The notes: generated by a model from the sequence alone, not told the origin. A stretch of DNA of 64,000 bases from Burkholderiaceae bacterium (GCA_022843955.1 JALHMQ010000014.1:34352-98351), one strand, 5' to 3'; shown: positions 1 through 9,394, counted from the first letter of the stretch. Program-made: numbers and translations.

Positions 1-206
1 CCCGCGGCGATGCGACCGGGTGGCTCGAGCAGGCCGATGATGGCGGCTCCGGTCAGGCTCTTGCCGGCACCCGACTCGCCCACCACGCCGAGCACCTCGC
101 CCGGCGCGATCGAAAACGACACGTCGTCGACCGCCAGCAGCGTGCCGCGGCGCGTCGGGAATTCGATGCGCAGGTTCTTGACTTCCAGCAGCGGGCCACG
201 GCTCAT
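1..206 (-). CDS. dppD: Dipeptide/oligopeptide ABC transporter ATP-binding protein, N-terminal part (DppD/OppD type)
   Basis: Only the first 68 residues are in the window; the gene runs off the left edge. The reading starts at the ATG at 206 and shows the beta-strand start of an ABC ATPase ([11 protein letters not shown]) followed by a Walker A motif, GESGAGKS, as in DppD/OppD proteins that power peptide uptake at the inner membrane. It lies 7 bp after the lipoprotein gene, on the same strand as the permeases and binding protein upstream, so it is very likely the ATPase of that transporter. The signature, Walker B and C-terminal oligopeptide-transporter regions are out of view. Confidence 0.85.
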   Translation of the reverse strand, partial: MSRGPLLEVKNLRIEFPTRRGTLLAVDDVSFSIAPGEVLGVVGESGAGKSLTGAAIIGLLEPPGRIAA

Positions 207-213
207 CGGCGGC

Positions 214-618
214 TCAACCCTTCTTCGGCGTGCAGCCGGCCAGCGGCTCTTCGAAATTGACGCGCGGCTCGAAGTTCTGCGACAGCGGGCCGGACTTCTT
301 CGCCTCGAGGAAATAGCGGGTGCAAGGCTTCACGTCCAGCGTCAGCGTGCGCTGCTCGCCATAGGTGAAGCCGCTCGCCGGCGGGCCCTGGACGACGATC
401 TTCCGCAGGCCCGGTTCGATGATCACCGGCTGATTGCGGCGCTCGATGTAATGCGAGCCATCGACCGAGATGATGGTGACGTCGTAGGTGTTGAGCTCCG
501 CCTTGCGCCAGCGTTCGCCGGTCAAGTGCGAGACACCGGCTTGCGTGGCGCAGGCCGATGCGAGTGCAACAAGCGCCGTCGCAGCGGCAATCTTCGACAG
601 CAAGAAAGCGTTGGGCAT
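214..618 (-). CDS. Small outer-membrane or periplasmic lipoprotein of unknown function
   Basis: This 134-residue protein starts with a short basic segment and a hydrophobic stretch ending in a lipobox (LASAC, modified Cys at residue 23), so it should be exported and lipidated. The mature part is rich in short beta-type segments and has Cys residues near its C-terminal half (KPCTRY, AGCTPKK). I do not recognise a family. It sits between the DppC permease and the DppD ATPase on the same strand, with 7 bp to DppD, so it is probably cotranscribed with the peptide transporter. A lipoprotein is not a standard subunit of Dpp systems. The start at 618 is preferred because longer readings lack the signal sequence at their N-terminus. 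Confidence 0.75.
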   Translation of the reverse strand: MPNAFLLSKIAAATALVALASACATQAGVSHLTGERWRKAELNTYDVTIISVDGSHYIERRNQPVIIEPGLRKIVVQGPPASGFTYGEQRTLTLDVKPCTRYFLEAKKSGPLSQNFEPRVNFEEPLAGCTPKKG

Positions 619-722
619 GATGGCCTCCGAAGCATGGGATGCAGCCGCGCACGTGCGCGACGGCTGCAATTTCAACGTAGCAGAGGATGCCGGCACGATG
701 CGTAACCGTTGGTTGCAGGGCA

Positions 723-1667
723 CTAGCGCAGCTTCGGATTGAGGGCATCGCGCAACCAGTCGCCCAGCAGGTTGACCGACAGCACCAGCAGCACCAGCGC
801 CGCGCCCGGGAAAATGGTGATCCACCACTCGCCCGAGAACAGGAACTCCTGGCCGATGCGGATCAGCGTGCCGAGCGATGGCGTGGTGGGCGGCACACCC
901 ACGCCCAGGAAGGACAAGGTGGCTTCGGTAATGATCGCCGTGGCGATGTGCACGGTCGCCAGCACCAGCACCGGGCCGGTGACATTCGGCAGCACGTGCT
1001 TGAACATGATCATCACCGGCCGCACGCCGATCACCCTGGCCGCCTGCACGTATTCCTTGTTCTTTTCCACCATCGTGGAGCCGCGCACGGTGCGGGCGTA
1101 CTGCACCCACCCCGACAGCGCGATCGCCAGCACCAGCACCATGAAAGCGACATCGCCATGGGCATCGCGCGGCAGCAGCGCGCGGAACACGCCGTCGATC
1201 AGCAGCGCCACCAAAATCGCCGGGAACGACAGCATCACGTCGCAGATGCGCATGATGAAGGCGTCCACCTTGCCACCCACATAGCCGGACAGGAGCCCGA
1301 GCGCCACGCCCAACACGATCGACAGCAGCACCGAGGCGATACCGATCAGCAGCGAGACCCGCATGCCGAACAGGATGGCCGAGAACACGTCGCGCCCTTG
1401 GTCGTCGGTACCGAGCCAGAACTTCGGATTGGCGCCGTCCTGCCAAACCGGCGGCAGCGAAGCGTCCATCAGGTTGATGGTGGCGAGGTCGAACGGGTTG
1501 TGCGGCGCCACCCACTGGGCAAACAGTGCGGAGAAGATCATCACGAACGCCACCACCGCGGCGACGATCGCCACCGGCGACTGCCGGAAGCTGTAGGCGA
1601 TGTCGCTGTCCCAGGCGCGCGCGAGCGCGCTTGGCGGAGGGGATAGCGGGCTGGGGTTCGATGCCAT
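723..1667 (-). CDS. dppC: Peptide ABC transporter permease, DppC/OppC type
   Basis: An inner-membrane permease of about 314 residues. It has an N-terminal cytoplasmic tail, a first membrane segment (VAIVAAVVAFVMIFSALFA) and the OppC_N-type extracytoplasmic stretch with WLGTDDQGRDVFS, the signature of DppC proteins, followed by five more hydrophobic segments typical of binding-protein-dependent transport permeases. It pairs with DppB encoded upstream in the same operon. The ATG at 1667 lies 8 bp after the stop of the substrate-binding protein gene; an in-frame start at 1694 would overlap that gene by 19 bp and adds nine atypical residues. Neither start has a convincing Shine-Dalgarno sequence. 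Confidence 0.9.
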   Translation of the reverse strand: MASNPSPLSPPPSALARAWDSDIAYSFRQSPVAIVAAVVAFVMIFSALFAQWVAPHNPFDLATINLMDASLPPVWQDGANPKFWLGTDDQGRDVFSAILFGMRVSLLIGIASVLLSIVLGVALGLLSGYVGGKVDAFIMRICDVMLSFPAILVALLIDGVFRALLPRDAHGDVAFMVLVLAIALSGWVQYARTVRGSTMVEKNKEYVQAARVIGVRPVMIMFKHVLPNVTGPVLVLATVHIATAIITEATLSFLGVGVPPTTPSLGTLIRIGQEFLFSGEWWITIFPGAALVLLVLSVNLLGDWLRDALNPKLR

Positions 1668-1675
1668 CGGATGCG

Positions 1676-3283
1676 CTACTTGACGACCGTCCACTTGAGG
1701 AACATGAAGTTGTCCGCCAGCTGCACCGTGCTGACCGACTTCTTCATCGCCCAGGCGAGCGCCTGCTGGTGCAGCGGCACATGGCCGACATCATCCTGGT
1801 GGATCTTCATCGCCTCGCGGATCATGTCGTCGCGCTTCGTGAGGTCGGTCTCGATCGCGATTGCGCGCGTGAGTTCGTCGACCTTCGGGTTGCTGTAGCT
1901 GCCCAGGTTAAATTGGCCCTGGCCACCTGCGCCCGGGGTGGCCATCAGTGCGAACAGCGGGTTGTGCGAGTCGTACGAGCCCGGTGTCCAGCCCAGCATG
2001 TAGGTGCTGGTGTTGCGCGACAGGATCTTCGGGAAGTAGGTCGACTTGCTCTCCGACATCAGGTTGATCTTGATGCCGACGCGGGCGAGCATCGCCGCCG
2101 CGGCCTTGCAGATCTCCTCGTCGTTGACGTAGCGATCGTTGGGGCAGTTCATGCCGACCTCGAAGCCCTGTGGATAGCCGGCCTCGGTCAGCAGCTTCTT
2201 CGACGCTTCCGGGTCGTAGGACAGGCGCTTGTTCAGGTCTGCCGGAAAGCCCTTGATGCCGGGCGCGATCATCAAGCCCGTGGGCGCGCTGGCGCCACGC
2301 ATCACCGCCTTCTGGATCGCGTTGACGTCGATCGCCTGATAGAACGCCTGTCGTACGCGCTTGTCCTTGAACGGGTTCTTGCCCTTGACGTTGGAGAACA
2401 GCAGTTCGTTGCGCGACTGGTCCATGCCGAGGAAGATGGTGCGCAGTTCCGGTCCCTGCATCACCTTCAGGGCCGCACTGGCGGATAGACGCGCCACGTC
2501 CTGCACCGGCACCGGCTCCATCATGTCGATCTCGCCCGACAGCAGGGCGGCAACGCGGGTCGAGGCGGCGCCGATCGGCGTGAAGATCGCCTGCTCGATG
2601 TTGGTCTCGACCGACTTGTCCCAGTAGTTGAAGTTGCGCACCAGCGCGGTCCGCACCGAGGGCTCGCGCGAGCGCAGCCGGAACGGCCCGGTGCCGTTCG
2701 CCTTGAACGACGCCGTGTTCTCCACGCCCTTGCGCTTGTCGACCGGCTGCGTGGCGCGGTTCTCCTCGCACCACTTCTTCGACATGATCATCCACAGCGA
2801 GATCACGTCGGGCAGGATCGGGAACGGCTCGTTCGTGATCACGTCGATCGCGTGATCGTTGATCTTGCGGATCTCCTTGATCGAGCCGACGTAGGTCTTG
2901 ACGTCCGACCCGTCGCCCTTAGCGCGGTTGTACGAGAAGATGACGTCATCGGCGGTGAACGGCGTGCCGTCGTGGAACTGCACGCCCTTGCGCAGGTTGA
3001 AGCGCCAGATGGTGGGGGCAGTCTGCTTCCAGTCGGTTGCAAGCGCCGGCACGAGTTCGAGCTTCTTGCCGCGGCCCACCAGCGGCTCGTAGATGTTGGC
3101 AGTGAAGTTCAGCTGCAACGACTCGTTGAGCGAATGCGGATCCATCGACAGCGCATCGCCCTGGTTGGAGAACCGGAACGTCGCCGCCGAGGCCGGCTCC
3201 AGATGGAGCGCGATGCCACCGGCGATGAGCGCTGCGGCCAGCGCGCCGCGGGCGATGCGGTGGGTCCATACATACTTTTGCAT
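1676..3283 (-). CDS. Periplasmic peptide-binding protein of an ABC transporter (SBP family 5)
   Basis: A 535-residue exported solute-binding protein. A signal peptide with a basic start and hydrophobic core ends near EPASAAT, followed by the family 5 pattern (FRFSNQGDALSMDPHS, then LVPALATDWKQ and HDGTPFTADDVIFSYNRA). Family 5 proteins capture di- and oligopeptides or similar solutes and deliver them to the DppBC permease. The start at 3283 is chosen because GGAG lies 6 bp upstream; the ATG at 3289 abuts that site. It lies between the M20 hydrolase and dppC. A second, clearly related binding protein is encoded at 7582-9156. The actual ligand cannot be told from sequence. Confidence 0.9.
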   Translation of the reverse strand: MQKYVWTHRIARGALAAALIAGGIALHLEPASAATFRFSNQGDALSMDPHSLNESLQLNFTANIYEPLVGRGKKLELVPALATDWKQTAPTIWRFNLRKGVQFHDGTPFTADDVIFSYNRAKGDGSDVKTYVGSIKEIRKINDHAIDVITNEPFPILPDVISLWMIMSKKWCEENRATQPVDKRKGVENTASFKANGTGPFRLRSREPSVRTALVRNFNYWDKSVETNIEQAIFTPIGAASTRVAALLSGEIDMMEPVPVQDVARLSASAALKVMQGPELRTIFLGMDQSRNELLFSNVKGKNPFKDKRVRQAFYQAIDVNAIQKAVMRGASAPTGLMIAPGIKGFPADLNKRLSYDPEASKKLLTEAGYPQGFEVGMNCPNDRYVNDEEICKAAAAMLARVGIKINLMSESKSTYFPKILSRNTSTYMLGWTPGSYDSHNPLFALMATPGAGGQGQFNLGSYSNPKVDELTRAIAIETDLTKRDDMIREAMKIHQDDVGHVPLHQQALAWAMKKSVSTVQLADNFMFLKWTVVK

Positions 3284-3338
3284 TGTCATCTCCTCGTTGC
3301 GGCGAACCGCGCTCCTCGTATCACCCGTGCAGTGCCGT

Positions 3339-4574
3339 TCACGCGGCGCTTGCCGGGGCCGGTTCCATGGCGAGCGGCATGCGCCGCTCTGCCAGCGCCG
3401 CGAGGAACCCGCTGCCCAGCGGGATCACGGCGTCGTTGAAATCGTAACGGGTGGAGTGCAACCAGCAGCCCTCCCCACCGCCCTGGCCCAGGCGCGCATA
3501 GCAGCCGGGAACAGCCTGCAGCATGAAGGCGAAGTCCTCCGCGCCCATCGATGGCGGCATGTTGCGCACCACGTTATCGCGGCCGACGAGTTCCTCAGCC
3601 ACATCGGCGGCGAACTCGAACTGCGGTCGGTGATTGATGGTGGCCGGGTAGAGTCGCTCGTAGGTGACCTCCCCGGTTCCGCCGAACGCGCGCGCGGTCG
3701 ATTCCACCAGTTCGCGCAGGCGCGATTCGATGGTCTCCTGCACGCTGTGCTTGAATGCCCGAACGGTGCCGCTGATGTGCGCCTCACGCGGCACCACGCT
3801 GAACGCGTCCAGGTGGCCGGCCTGCACCGCGCACAGCGACACAACGGCCGCCTCCAGCGGTGCGACATTGCGGGCGACGATCGATTGCGCCGCGCTGATA
3901 ACCTGGCCAGCCATGAGCACCGGATCCACGGTCATGTGCGGATGCGCGCCATGGCCGCCTCGACCACACAGGGTGATGCGCACGCGGTCAGCGGCCGCCA
4001 TCATCGGCCCGGGATTCAGACCGATATGGCCGGGCGGCAGGCCGGGCCAGTTGTGCAGCGCGTACACCTCGTTCACGGGAAAGCGCGAAAACAGGCCGTC
4101 GCTGATCATCTCCTTGGCGCCGCCATAGCCTTCTTCACCCGGCTGGAAGATCAGGATCACGGTGCCATTGAAGTCACGCGTGGCCGCGAGGTACTCGGCA
4201 GCGCCCAGGAGCATGGTGGTGTGGCCATCGTGGCCGCACGCATGCATCAAGCCTTTGCGGGTGGATCGATGGGGGACATCGTTCTCCTCGACGATCGGCA
4301 GCGCGTCCATGTCGGCGCGCAGGCCAACGGCCTTGCCCGAGGTCTGCTTGCGCCCGTGCACCACGCCAACGACGCCGGTGCGTCCGATGCCGGTGTGCAC
4401 CTCGATGCCCCACTGGCGCAGGCGTTCGGCCACCAGCGCCGCGGTGCGGTGCTCCTCGAATCCGAGTTCAGGATGGGCGTGGATGTCGCGGCGAATTGCG
4501 GCGAGCGCCTCTTGGCGCTGTCCGACGAACGCAACGGGTGTGCGAAAAGCCGAACCGAGGTAGGCGCCGCCCAC
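3339..4574 (-). CDS. M20-family amidohydrolase (hippurate hydrolase/aminoacylase type)
   Basis: A 411-residue cytosolic metallohydrolase. It shows IHAHPELGFEE near residue 31, RADMDALP (86-93), the metal-binding HACGHDGH (111-118) and PGEEG (145-149), all features of M20D enzymes that remove N-acyl groups or split small dipeptide-like amides. The GTG start at 4574 has GAGG 4 bp upstream and follows the dppB stop by 6 bp, so it is inside the transporter operon between the two permease genes' flanks. The context suggests it hydrolyses the imported peptide or acyl-amino acid. The exact substrate is unknown. Confidence 0.88.
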   Translation of the reverse strand: MGGAYLGSAFRTPVAFVGQRQEALAAIRRDIHAHPELGFEEHRTAALVAERLRQWGIEVHTGIGRTGVVGVVHGRKQTSGKAVGLRADMDALPIVEENDVPHRSTRKGLMHACGHDGHTTMLLGAAEYLAATRDFNGTVILIFQPGEEGYGGAKEMISDGLFSRFPVNEVYALHNWPGLPPGHIGLNPGPMMAAADRVRITLCGRGGHGAHPHMTVDPVLMAGQVISAAQSIVARNVAPLEAAVVSLCAVQAGHLDAFSVVPREAHISGTVRAFKHSVQETIESRLRELVESTARAFGGTGEVTYERLYPATINHRPQFEFAADVAEELVGRDNVVRNMPPSMGAEDFAFMLQAVPGCYARLGQGGGEGCWLHSTRYDFNDAVIPLGSGFLAALAERRMPLAMEPAPASAA

Positions 4575-4580
4575 GTCGCC

Positions 4581-5564
4581 TCAGTGCGCAGCCGCTGCGC
4601 GGTCGATGCGCAGGCGCGGATCGACCGCGAAATACAGCAGGTCGACGATCAGGTTGATGATCACGAAGACGAGCGCGATCAGGCACAGGTAGGCCGCCAT
4701 CACCGGAATGTCCGCGAACTGCACGCTCTGGATGAACAGCAGCCCCATGCCGGGCCATTGGAACACCGTCTCGGTCACGATGGCGAAGGCGATGATCCCG
4801 CCCAACTGCAGGCCGGTGATGGTGATGACCGGCACGAGCGTGTTCTTCAACGCGTGACCGAAATGCACCGCGCGGTCGGTGAGGCCGCGCGCGCGTGCGA
4901 ACTTGATGTAGTCGGTGCGCAGCACCTCGAGCATCTCCGAGCGCACCAGCCGCATGATCAGGGTGAGCTGAAACAGCGACAACGTGATCGACGGCAGGAT
5001 CAGGTGCTTCCATCCGGTGGGTGACAGCAGGCCGGTGCTCCACCAGCCAAGGGCGGTGGTTTCACCGCGGCCGTAGGACGGCAGCCAACCGAGCTGGACT
5101 GCGAAGACGAGGATCAGCAGGATGCCGATCAGGAAGGTCGGCAGGGAGACGCCGACGAGCGACGCGGCAAGGAGAAACTGCGAAAACCAGGAGTCGCGTC
5201 GTAGTGCCGTGTACACGCCCATCGGGATGCCGACCAGGATGGCGATCAAACCGGCCACCAGTGACAGTTCGAGCGTTGCGGGGAGTCGCTCTTCGATCAG
5301 CGTGCTGACGGCGCGCCCCTGTCGCAGGCTGATGCCGAAATCGCCCTGGATCGCATTGCCCACGAAGGTGGCGAACTGCATGAAGAACGGCTGATCCAGG
5401 CCGAGGTCGGCGCGCAGCCGCGCCCGGTCTTCCGGGGTGGCGTCCTGCCCCAACATCTGGGTGACTGGGTCACCGACATACTGGAACAGCAGGAAGGCAA
5501 CGAACGCCACGACCAGCATGACGACGATGGCCTGCAGCAGGCGGCGCAGAACGAAAGCGAGCAT
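4581..5564 (-). CDS. dppB: Peptide ABC transporter permease, DppB/OppB type
   Basis: A 327-residue inner-membrane permease and the first gene of the transporter operon. It starts with the membrane segment LRRLLQAIVVMLVVAFVAFLL and the DppB pattern with a GDPVTQMLGQDATPEDR-like periplasmic loop, and has the EAA-type cytoplasmic loop around YIKFARARGLTDRAVHFGHALKNTL. With DppC it forms the translocation channel. The next genes follow with very short gaps (6 bp to the hydrolase). A promoter must lie in the 264-bp gap upstream; I see only an isolated TATATT on the minus strand near 5619-5624 without a good -35 partner. Confidence 0.92.
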   Translation of the reverse strand: MLAFVLRRLLQAIVVMLVVAFVAFLLFQYVGDPVTQMLGQDATPEDRARLRADLGLDQPFFMQFATFVGNAIQGDFGISLRQGRAVSTLIEERLPATLELSLVAGLIAILVGIPMGVYTALRRDSWFSQFLLAASLVGVSLPTFLIGILLILVFAVQLGWLPSYGRGETTALGWWSTGLLSPTGWKHLILPSITLSLFQLTLIMRLVRSEMLEVLRTDYIKFARARGLTDRAVHFGHALKNTLVPVITITGLQLGGIIAFAIVTETVFQWPGMGLLFIQSVQFADIPVMAAYLCLIALVFVIINLIVDLLYFAVDPRLRIDRAAAAH

Positions 5565-5828
5565 CGATATCCGACAGAGGACGGCCGCGCCCGTTGATTA
5601 CGTCCGGACGCGCCGAGGAATATACCTGCCATGGTGCAATGGCATCGGCCCATCTCGTGGACGTACTCGATCAAGGCGGCCACTTTGCCCGTGCCGGGGC
5701 TGCAGTTGACTGCCGTTACTCAGCTCGGCGCTGGCGAGTCGGCGGATGCGCGGGCCATTGCGCAGACTAGGCCGAGGAAACCCCTAGACGGCCCCTGCGC
5801 AGTTTCGGGGACCTCAGGGTCGAGCCCG

Positions 5829-7375
5829 CTACCGATACTTGCTTTCCCGCACCGGGTGGCGGACCAACTTGCCCGCCGTTGATGCCGAAAGCCCTTGGCG
5901 TTGTACTGCGCTGGCGGGCGGACAGGCGCCGGTCGATCGGTATGTCAAGGCTGCCGCCAGCATGGCTTCGGTGGGATCTCCCAAGGGTTTGCTCAAGTCA
6001 TCGGCGACGGCGCAGGTCGCGGCAAAACCATCCGCGAAGTCGCCGAACCCCTTGTTGTTGGTGCCCTGGAACTCGATCGGAAAGTAGCTGATGCCGCAGT
6101 TGTCCTTGGCCGTGAAGCCAAACGGCTTGCCACAGGTGGTGCGGCCAATCAGGATGACTTCGACGTCAATGCCCCGCAGTCCGTTGATGATCGACTCGCT
6201 GGCCGAACAGGAGCCGGCGGTGGCAAGGATGAATACGCGACTCAGGTTGAGCTGGGGCAGCACCGCGTTCGCTGTCGTGCCAGAGCCAGGGAAACCGCTA
6301 GCCGATGGGTAGAAGGGAATCGTGTTGTCGGGATCGTTGTTGTCGGCTGTGCGCTTGTCGTTGTAGCGCAGCTTCTCGAAGGTCCTGCCGGTGGTACGGG
6401 TCGCGCCGGCGATCATGTAGCCGACCTGGCTTGCGATGTAGATGAAACCGCCGCCGTTGTAACGCAGATCGAGCACCAGGTCGCTGACACCCTGCTGCGC
6501 GAAGGTTGCGAAAGCATTGGCAAGCTGGCCCTCCGCCGGGAAGATGTGGTCGTTGAAGGTGAGATAGCCGACCCGGCTGGTGCCGACTGTCAGTACCTGG
6601 GCATTCTGGACGGGCACCTTGGTGACTGTGGTGGCGGTCAAGGCGACCGTGCTTCGGGCACCGACCAGATTCTCCAGAACAAAGGTGTAGGTGGTGCCCG
6701 GGCGCGGCGAAAAGGCGCCTTCGTTGATGGTGGCAATGCCGGTAGCGGTGACGTCGTCGATCGAGACGCCGTTGATCGAAACGACCCTGACGCCACGGGT
6801 GACGGCGGCATTGGCGGCCGGCGTTGCCGGATCAACGTAGGCAACGCGCAGGTTGCGTGGCGGCGTGGGGGAGCCGAGGATCCACTCGATGCCATAGCCC
6901 GCGGTCGTTCCGCCCTGCGACAGCGCGTTCCACTCTGCCGTTGGGAAGATGAAGCTGAACTCGTCCTTGAGCTTTCCGCTCGGCGTCCGCGTGGTTGTCA
7001 GCAGGGCATCGAAGTAGGCGCCGAGCGACGCGGTGACGTTGTTCACGTTGCTGAACTGGGCAAGGGCGGCGTCTACGCTCGGCACTTCCTGGTACCAGAG
7101 GTAGGCCTCGTTCATGTAGGAGCGAACCCATCGCTTCTCAGTATCGAGCGATGAGGTGCGGTTCCCGACAGGCGCGAGCAGATTCGTCGGCGCACATTGC
7201 TGCGCAAGTGTCGTTGATGCAGGCAAGCCGCTGGGTGGCGGTGCAGGCGGTGTCGGCGCTGGTCCGCCATCGCCCCCCCTCCGCACCCCACGAGCACACC
7301 GGCGACGATGAACACTGCCATCAGTCCACGGCCAACGAGGTGGGTGGTTCGATCTTCTTGACAGGCGGGCTTCAT
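5829..7375 (-). CDS. S41-family (C-terminal processing type) peptidase lipoprotein, reading frame broken by a G7 tract
   Basis: The main reading (5829 to about 7286) carries a PDZ-like region (GVRVVSINGVSIDDV) and an S41 protease domain with RVGYLTFNDH, LVLDLRYNGGG, the nucleophile region GSCSASES and the base-lysine region GRTTCGKPFG, so the catalytic Ser-Lys pair looks intact. Its only start in that frame is a poor GTG with no export signal. In the neighbouring frame, from an ATG at 7375, there is a good lipoprotein signal (hydrophobic core ending in VLVGC) that runs into a run of seven G (plus-strand C at 7273-7279). Removing one G joins the lipobox to the Pro-rich linker and protease. I therefore annotate one gene with a +1 frameshift. 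Family members often cleave periplasmic proteins. Confidence 0.75.
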
Positions 7376-7527
7376 GATCACGCTTTCGCCATGATTGGAT
7401 GCATGCGTTTGCTCAAGCGGCGCACTGAACTCTTGTTTGCCGTTTGCTGGCATCAGGAGTATTAGGCTAAGGCGACGCGCAGGTCTGGGTATCAGGCGAT
7501 CGGTCGACCCGTCGCGCTACTACGACT

Positions 7528-7558
7528 GAATTGAAAACGGGCTGCCGAGGCAGCCCGT
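7528..7558 (-). terminator. Rho-independent terminator of the second binding-protein gene
   Basis: On the minus strand a perfect inverted repeat (ACGGGCTGCC / GGCAGCCCGT around a short loop, 7537-7558) is followed by TTTTCAATTC. It lies 23 bp beyond the stop codon of the binding-protein gene at 7582. Confidence 0.8.
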
Positions 7559-7581
7559 CGTTTCCTGACGCGGTCGCCGCG

Positions 7582-9156
7582 TCAGTCAATCTTCACCCAT
7601 CGCATTTCGAGTCGGTTGTCGGCCCGATGCACCACGCTGACGTTTTTGCGCATCGCCCAGGGTATGACCTGATTGTGCAGTGGGATGTGCATGACTTCCT
7701 TGTTGTGCAACATGAGCGCTTCCGCTATCACTTGGTTGCGCTTCTTAGGATCCATTTCGCTTTTCATCGCGTCGACCAGTTTGTCGAACGCAGGGTTGCT
7801 GACGCGCCCGAGGTTGAAGTTGCCGTCGCCATCCTTGCCGATCGTGCGTGCCAAAGACTGCACTGAGTACAGGGCATCGAAGGTTGGCACGCCCCACCCG
7901 AGCAGGTAAGCGCTGGTGTCGAACTTCTGGATCTTCGGGAAGTAGGTTGCGCGTGGCATCGCATTCAGGCTGACCTTCAGTCCGATCTGAGCCCACATCG
8001 TGACGATAGCTTTGCATATCTCTTCGTCGTTGATGTAACGGTTGTTCGGGCAATCAAGCGTGAAGGAGAAGCCGTTCGGATAGCCTGCTTGCGCAAGGAG
8101 CTCTCTCGCCTTTTTCTGGTCGACTGGCAGCCGCTGGTGCGCTTCCTTGGTCCAGCCGTTGACCTGTGGCGCAATGATGGCGCCGGTGGGATCGGACGAG
8201 CCGCGCATGACGGCGCGTTGAATCGCGTTGATTTCGATGGCGTGATACAGCGCTTGACGTACCCGCACGTCCTTGAACGGATTCTTGCCCTTAACGTCGC
8301 TGTACTGCAGTTCATCACGCATCTGATCGAAACCCAGGAAGATCGTGCGGCTTTCGGCGCCTTCGACCACTTTGACGGTCTGACGCAGCCGCGCGAGGTC
8401 CTGCGGCGGCGGATCGAGCACGAAATCCAGTTCTCCTGAAAGCAGCGCGGCAGTCCTCGTTGCATCGGACTTGATCGGCGAATAGACGACCTCAGTGACG
8501 TTGCCCTTCTTCGTTGCTTTGCCCCACCAACTTGGGTTCTCGACGAAGACCGTGCGCACGTCAACTTCCCGCGACTTGAGCATGTACGGACCGGTGCCCA
8601 TTGCGTTTCGCGCGGCGAAGGTCTCTTCGCGCTGGACGAAGTTCTGTGGCTGCATCACCTTGTTCTTCTCGGACCAGGCCTTGCTCATGATGCGCAGTTC
8701 CGGAAGCTGACGCAGCAGTACCGGATTGGGCGCAACTGTGTAGATCAGGACAGTGAGCGGATCGACTGCGACGGCGCGCTGGATGCTGAACGTATACGCC
8801 TTGAAGTTTGAGGATGGTGCCAAGGCACGTTCGATGGAGAAGACCACGTCGGCGGCGGTGAATGGTGACCCGTCGTGCCATTTGACGTCCTTGCGCAGGT
8901 TGAAGCGCCAAATCAGCGGCGTCTCCTGCTTCCACGTGACGGCGAGCGCAGGTTCAAGCTCGAACTTCTCGTTGTAGTTGATCAGCGGCTCATAGACGTA
9001 CGAATTCGCCGTGTTGTTCAGGCCCTCGTTCTGCGAGTGCGGGTCGAATGTAAGGATGTCGCCCTGGCTGGCCCAGCGCAGGGACTTGGCATCGGCGGTG
9101 AGCATGGTCAGACCAGTTACGGCGACGATCAAGGATGCAATCACGAAGTGGCGCAT
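7582..9156 (-). CDS. Second periplasmic peptide-binding protein (SBP family 5)
   Basis: A 524-residue exported solute-binding protein with a signal peptide ending near TADA and the family 5 start SLRWASQGDILTFDPHSQNEG, then ELEPALAVTWKQ and HDGSPFTAADVVFSIERA. It is clearly related to the binding protein at 1676-3283 (shared NCPNDRY/DCPNNRY and KGNPFKD-like blocks), so the locus holds a duplicated receptor. The ATG at 9156 has GGAG with an 8-bp spacing (CAGGAGAAAACGAC). It has its own terminator and probably its own promoter, so it is a single-gene unit upstream of the S41 gene and the dpp operon. Divergence between the two receptors suggests different ligands (inference). Confidence 0.9.
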   Translation of the reverse strand: MRHFVIASLIVAVTGLTMLTADAKSLRWASQGDILTFDPHSQNEGLNNTANSYVYEPLINYNEKFELEPALAVTWKQETPLIWRFNLRKDVKWHDGSPFTAADVVFSIERALAPSSNFKAYTFSIQRAVAVDPLTVLIYTVAPNPVLLRQLPELRIMSKAWSEKNKVMQPQNFVQREETFAARNAMGTGPYMLKSREVDVRTVFVENPSWWGKATKKGNVTEVVYSPIKSDATRTAALLSGELDFVLDPPPQDLARLRQTVKVVEGAESRTIFLGFDQMRDELQYSDVKGKNPFKDVRVRQALYHAIEINAIQRAVMRGSSDPTGAIIAPQVNGWTKEAHQRLPVDQKKARELLAQAGYPNGFSFTLDCPNNRYINDEEICKAIVTMWAQIGLKVSLNAMPRATYFPKIQKFDTSAYLLGWGVPTFDALYSVQSLARTIGKDGDGNFNLGRVSNPAFDKLVDAMKSEMDPKKRNQVIAEALMLHNKEVMHIPLHNQVIPWAMRKNVSVVHRADNRLEMRWVKID

Positions 9157-9203
9157 GTCGTTTTCTCCTGTGTGCGATTCTTCGTCTTGGAAGACGCACG
9201 GTG

Positions 9204-9232
9204 ATCTTGCACTCGGTGCGATTTCGGGTCAA
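9204..9232 (-). promoter_or_regulatory. Possible sigma-70 promoter of the second binding-protein gene
   Basis: Minus-strand TTGACC (9227-9232) is followed after 17 bp by CAAGAT (9204-9209). The -35 is good, the -10 is weak (3 of 6 matches). It lies about 50 bp ahead of the start codon. Confidence 0.35.
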
Positions 9233-9252
9233 ACCGTGTCGGTTCAGGCAGG

Positions 9253-9364
9253 CGGTTTCTTTGCAGCGGTTTCTTTGCAGCGGTTTCTTTGCAGCGGTTT
9301 CTTTGCAGCGGTTTCTTTGCAGCGGTTTCTTTGCAGCGGTTTCTTTGTAACTGTTTCTGTCCTG
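9253..9364. repeat. 14-bp tandem repeat, six exact copies plus two decayed copies
   Basis: The unit CGGTTTCTTTGCAG is repeated exactly six times (9253-9336), followed by a copy with two changes (9337-9350) and a strongly degenerate copy (9351-9364). It lies in the gap between two divergent genes, directly ahead of the 2OG oxygenase-like gene. Because 14 is not a multiple of 3 the tract is open in several frames and makes spurious repetitive ORFs; I do not consider it coding. No spacers are present, so it is not a CRISPR array. Confidence 0.95.
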
Positions 9365-9394
9365 ATCCGCGGAGAGAATTCGTGGGGGCGTCTT

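Noticed and set aside
3093..5024. 643-codon plus-strand ORF across the M20 hydrolase and dppB
   Set aside because: Shadow of two real minus-strand genes; no conserved motif.
9253..9350. Possible CRISPR array
   Set aside because: Units are directly abutting with no spacers, and no cas genes are nearby.
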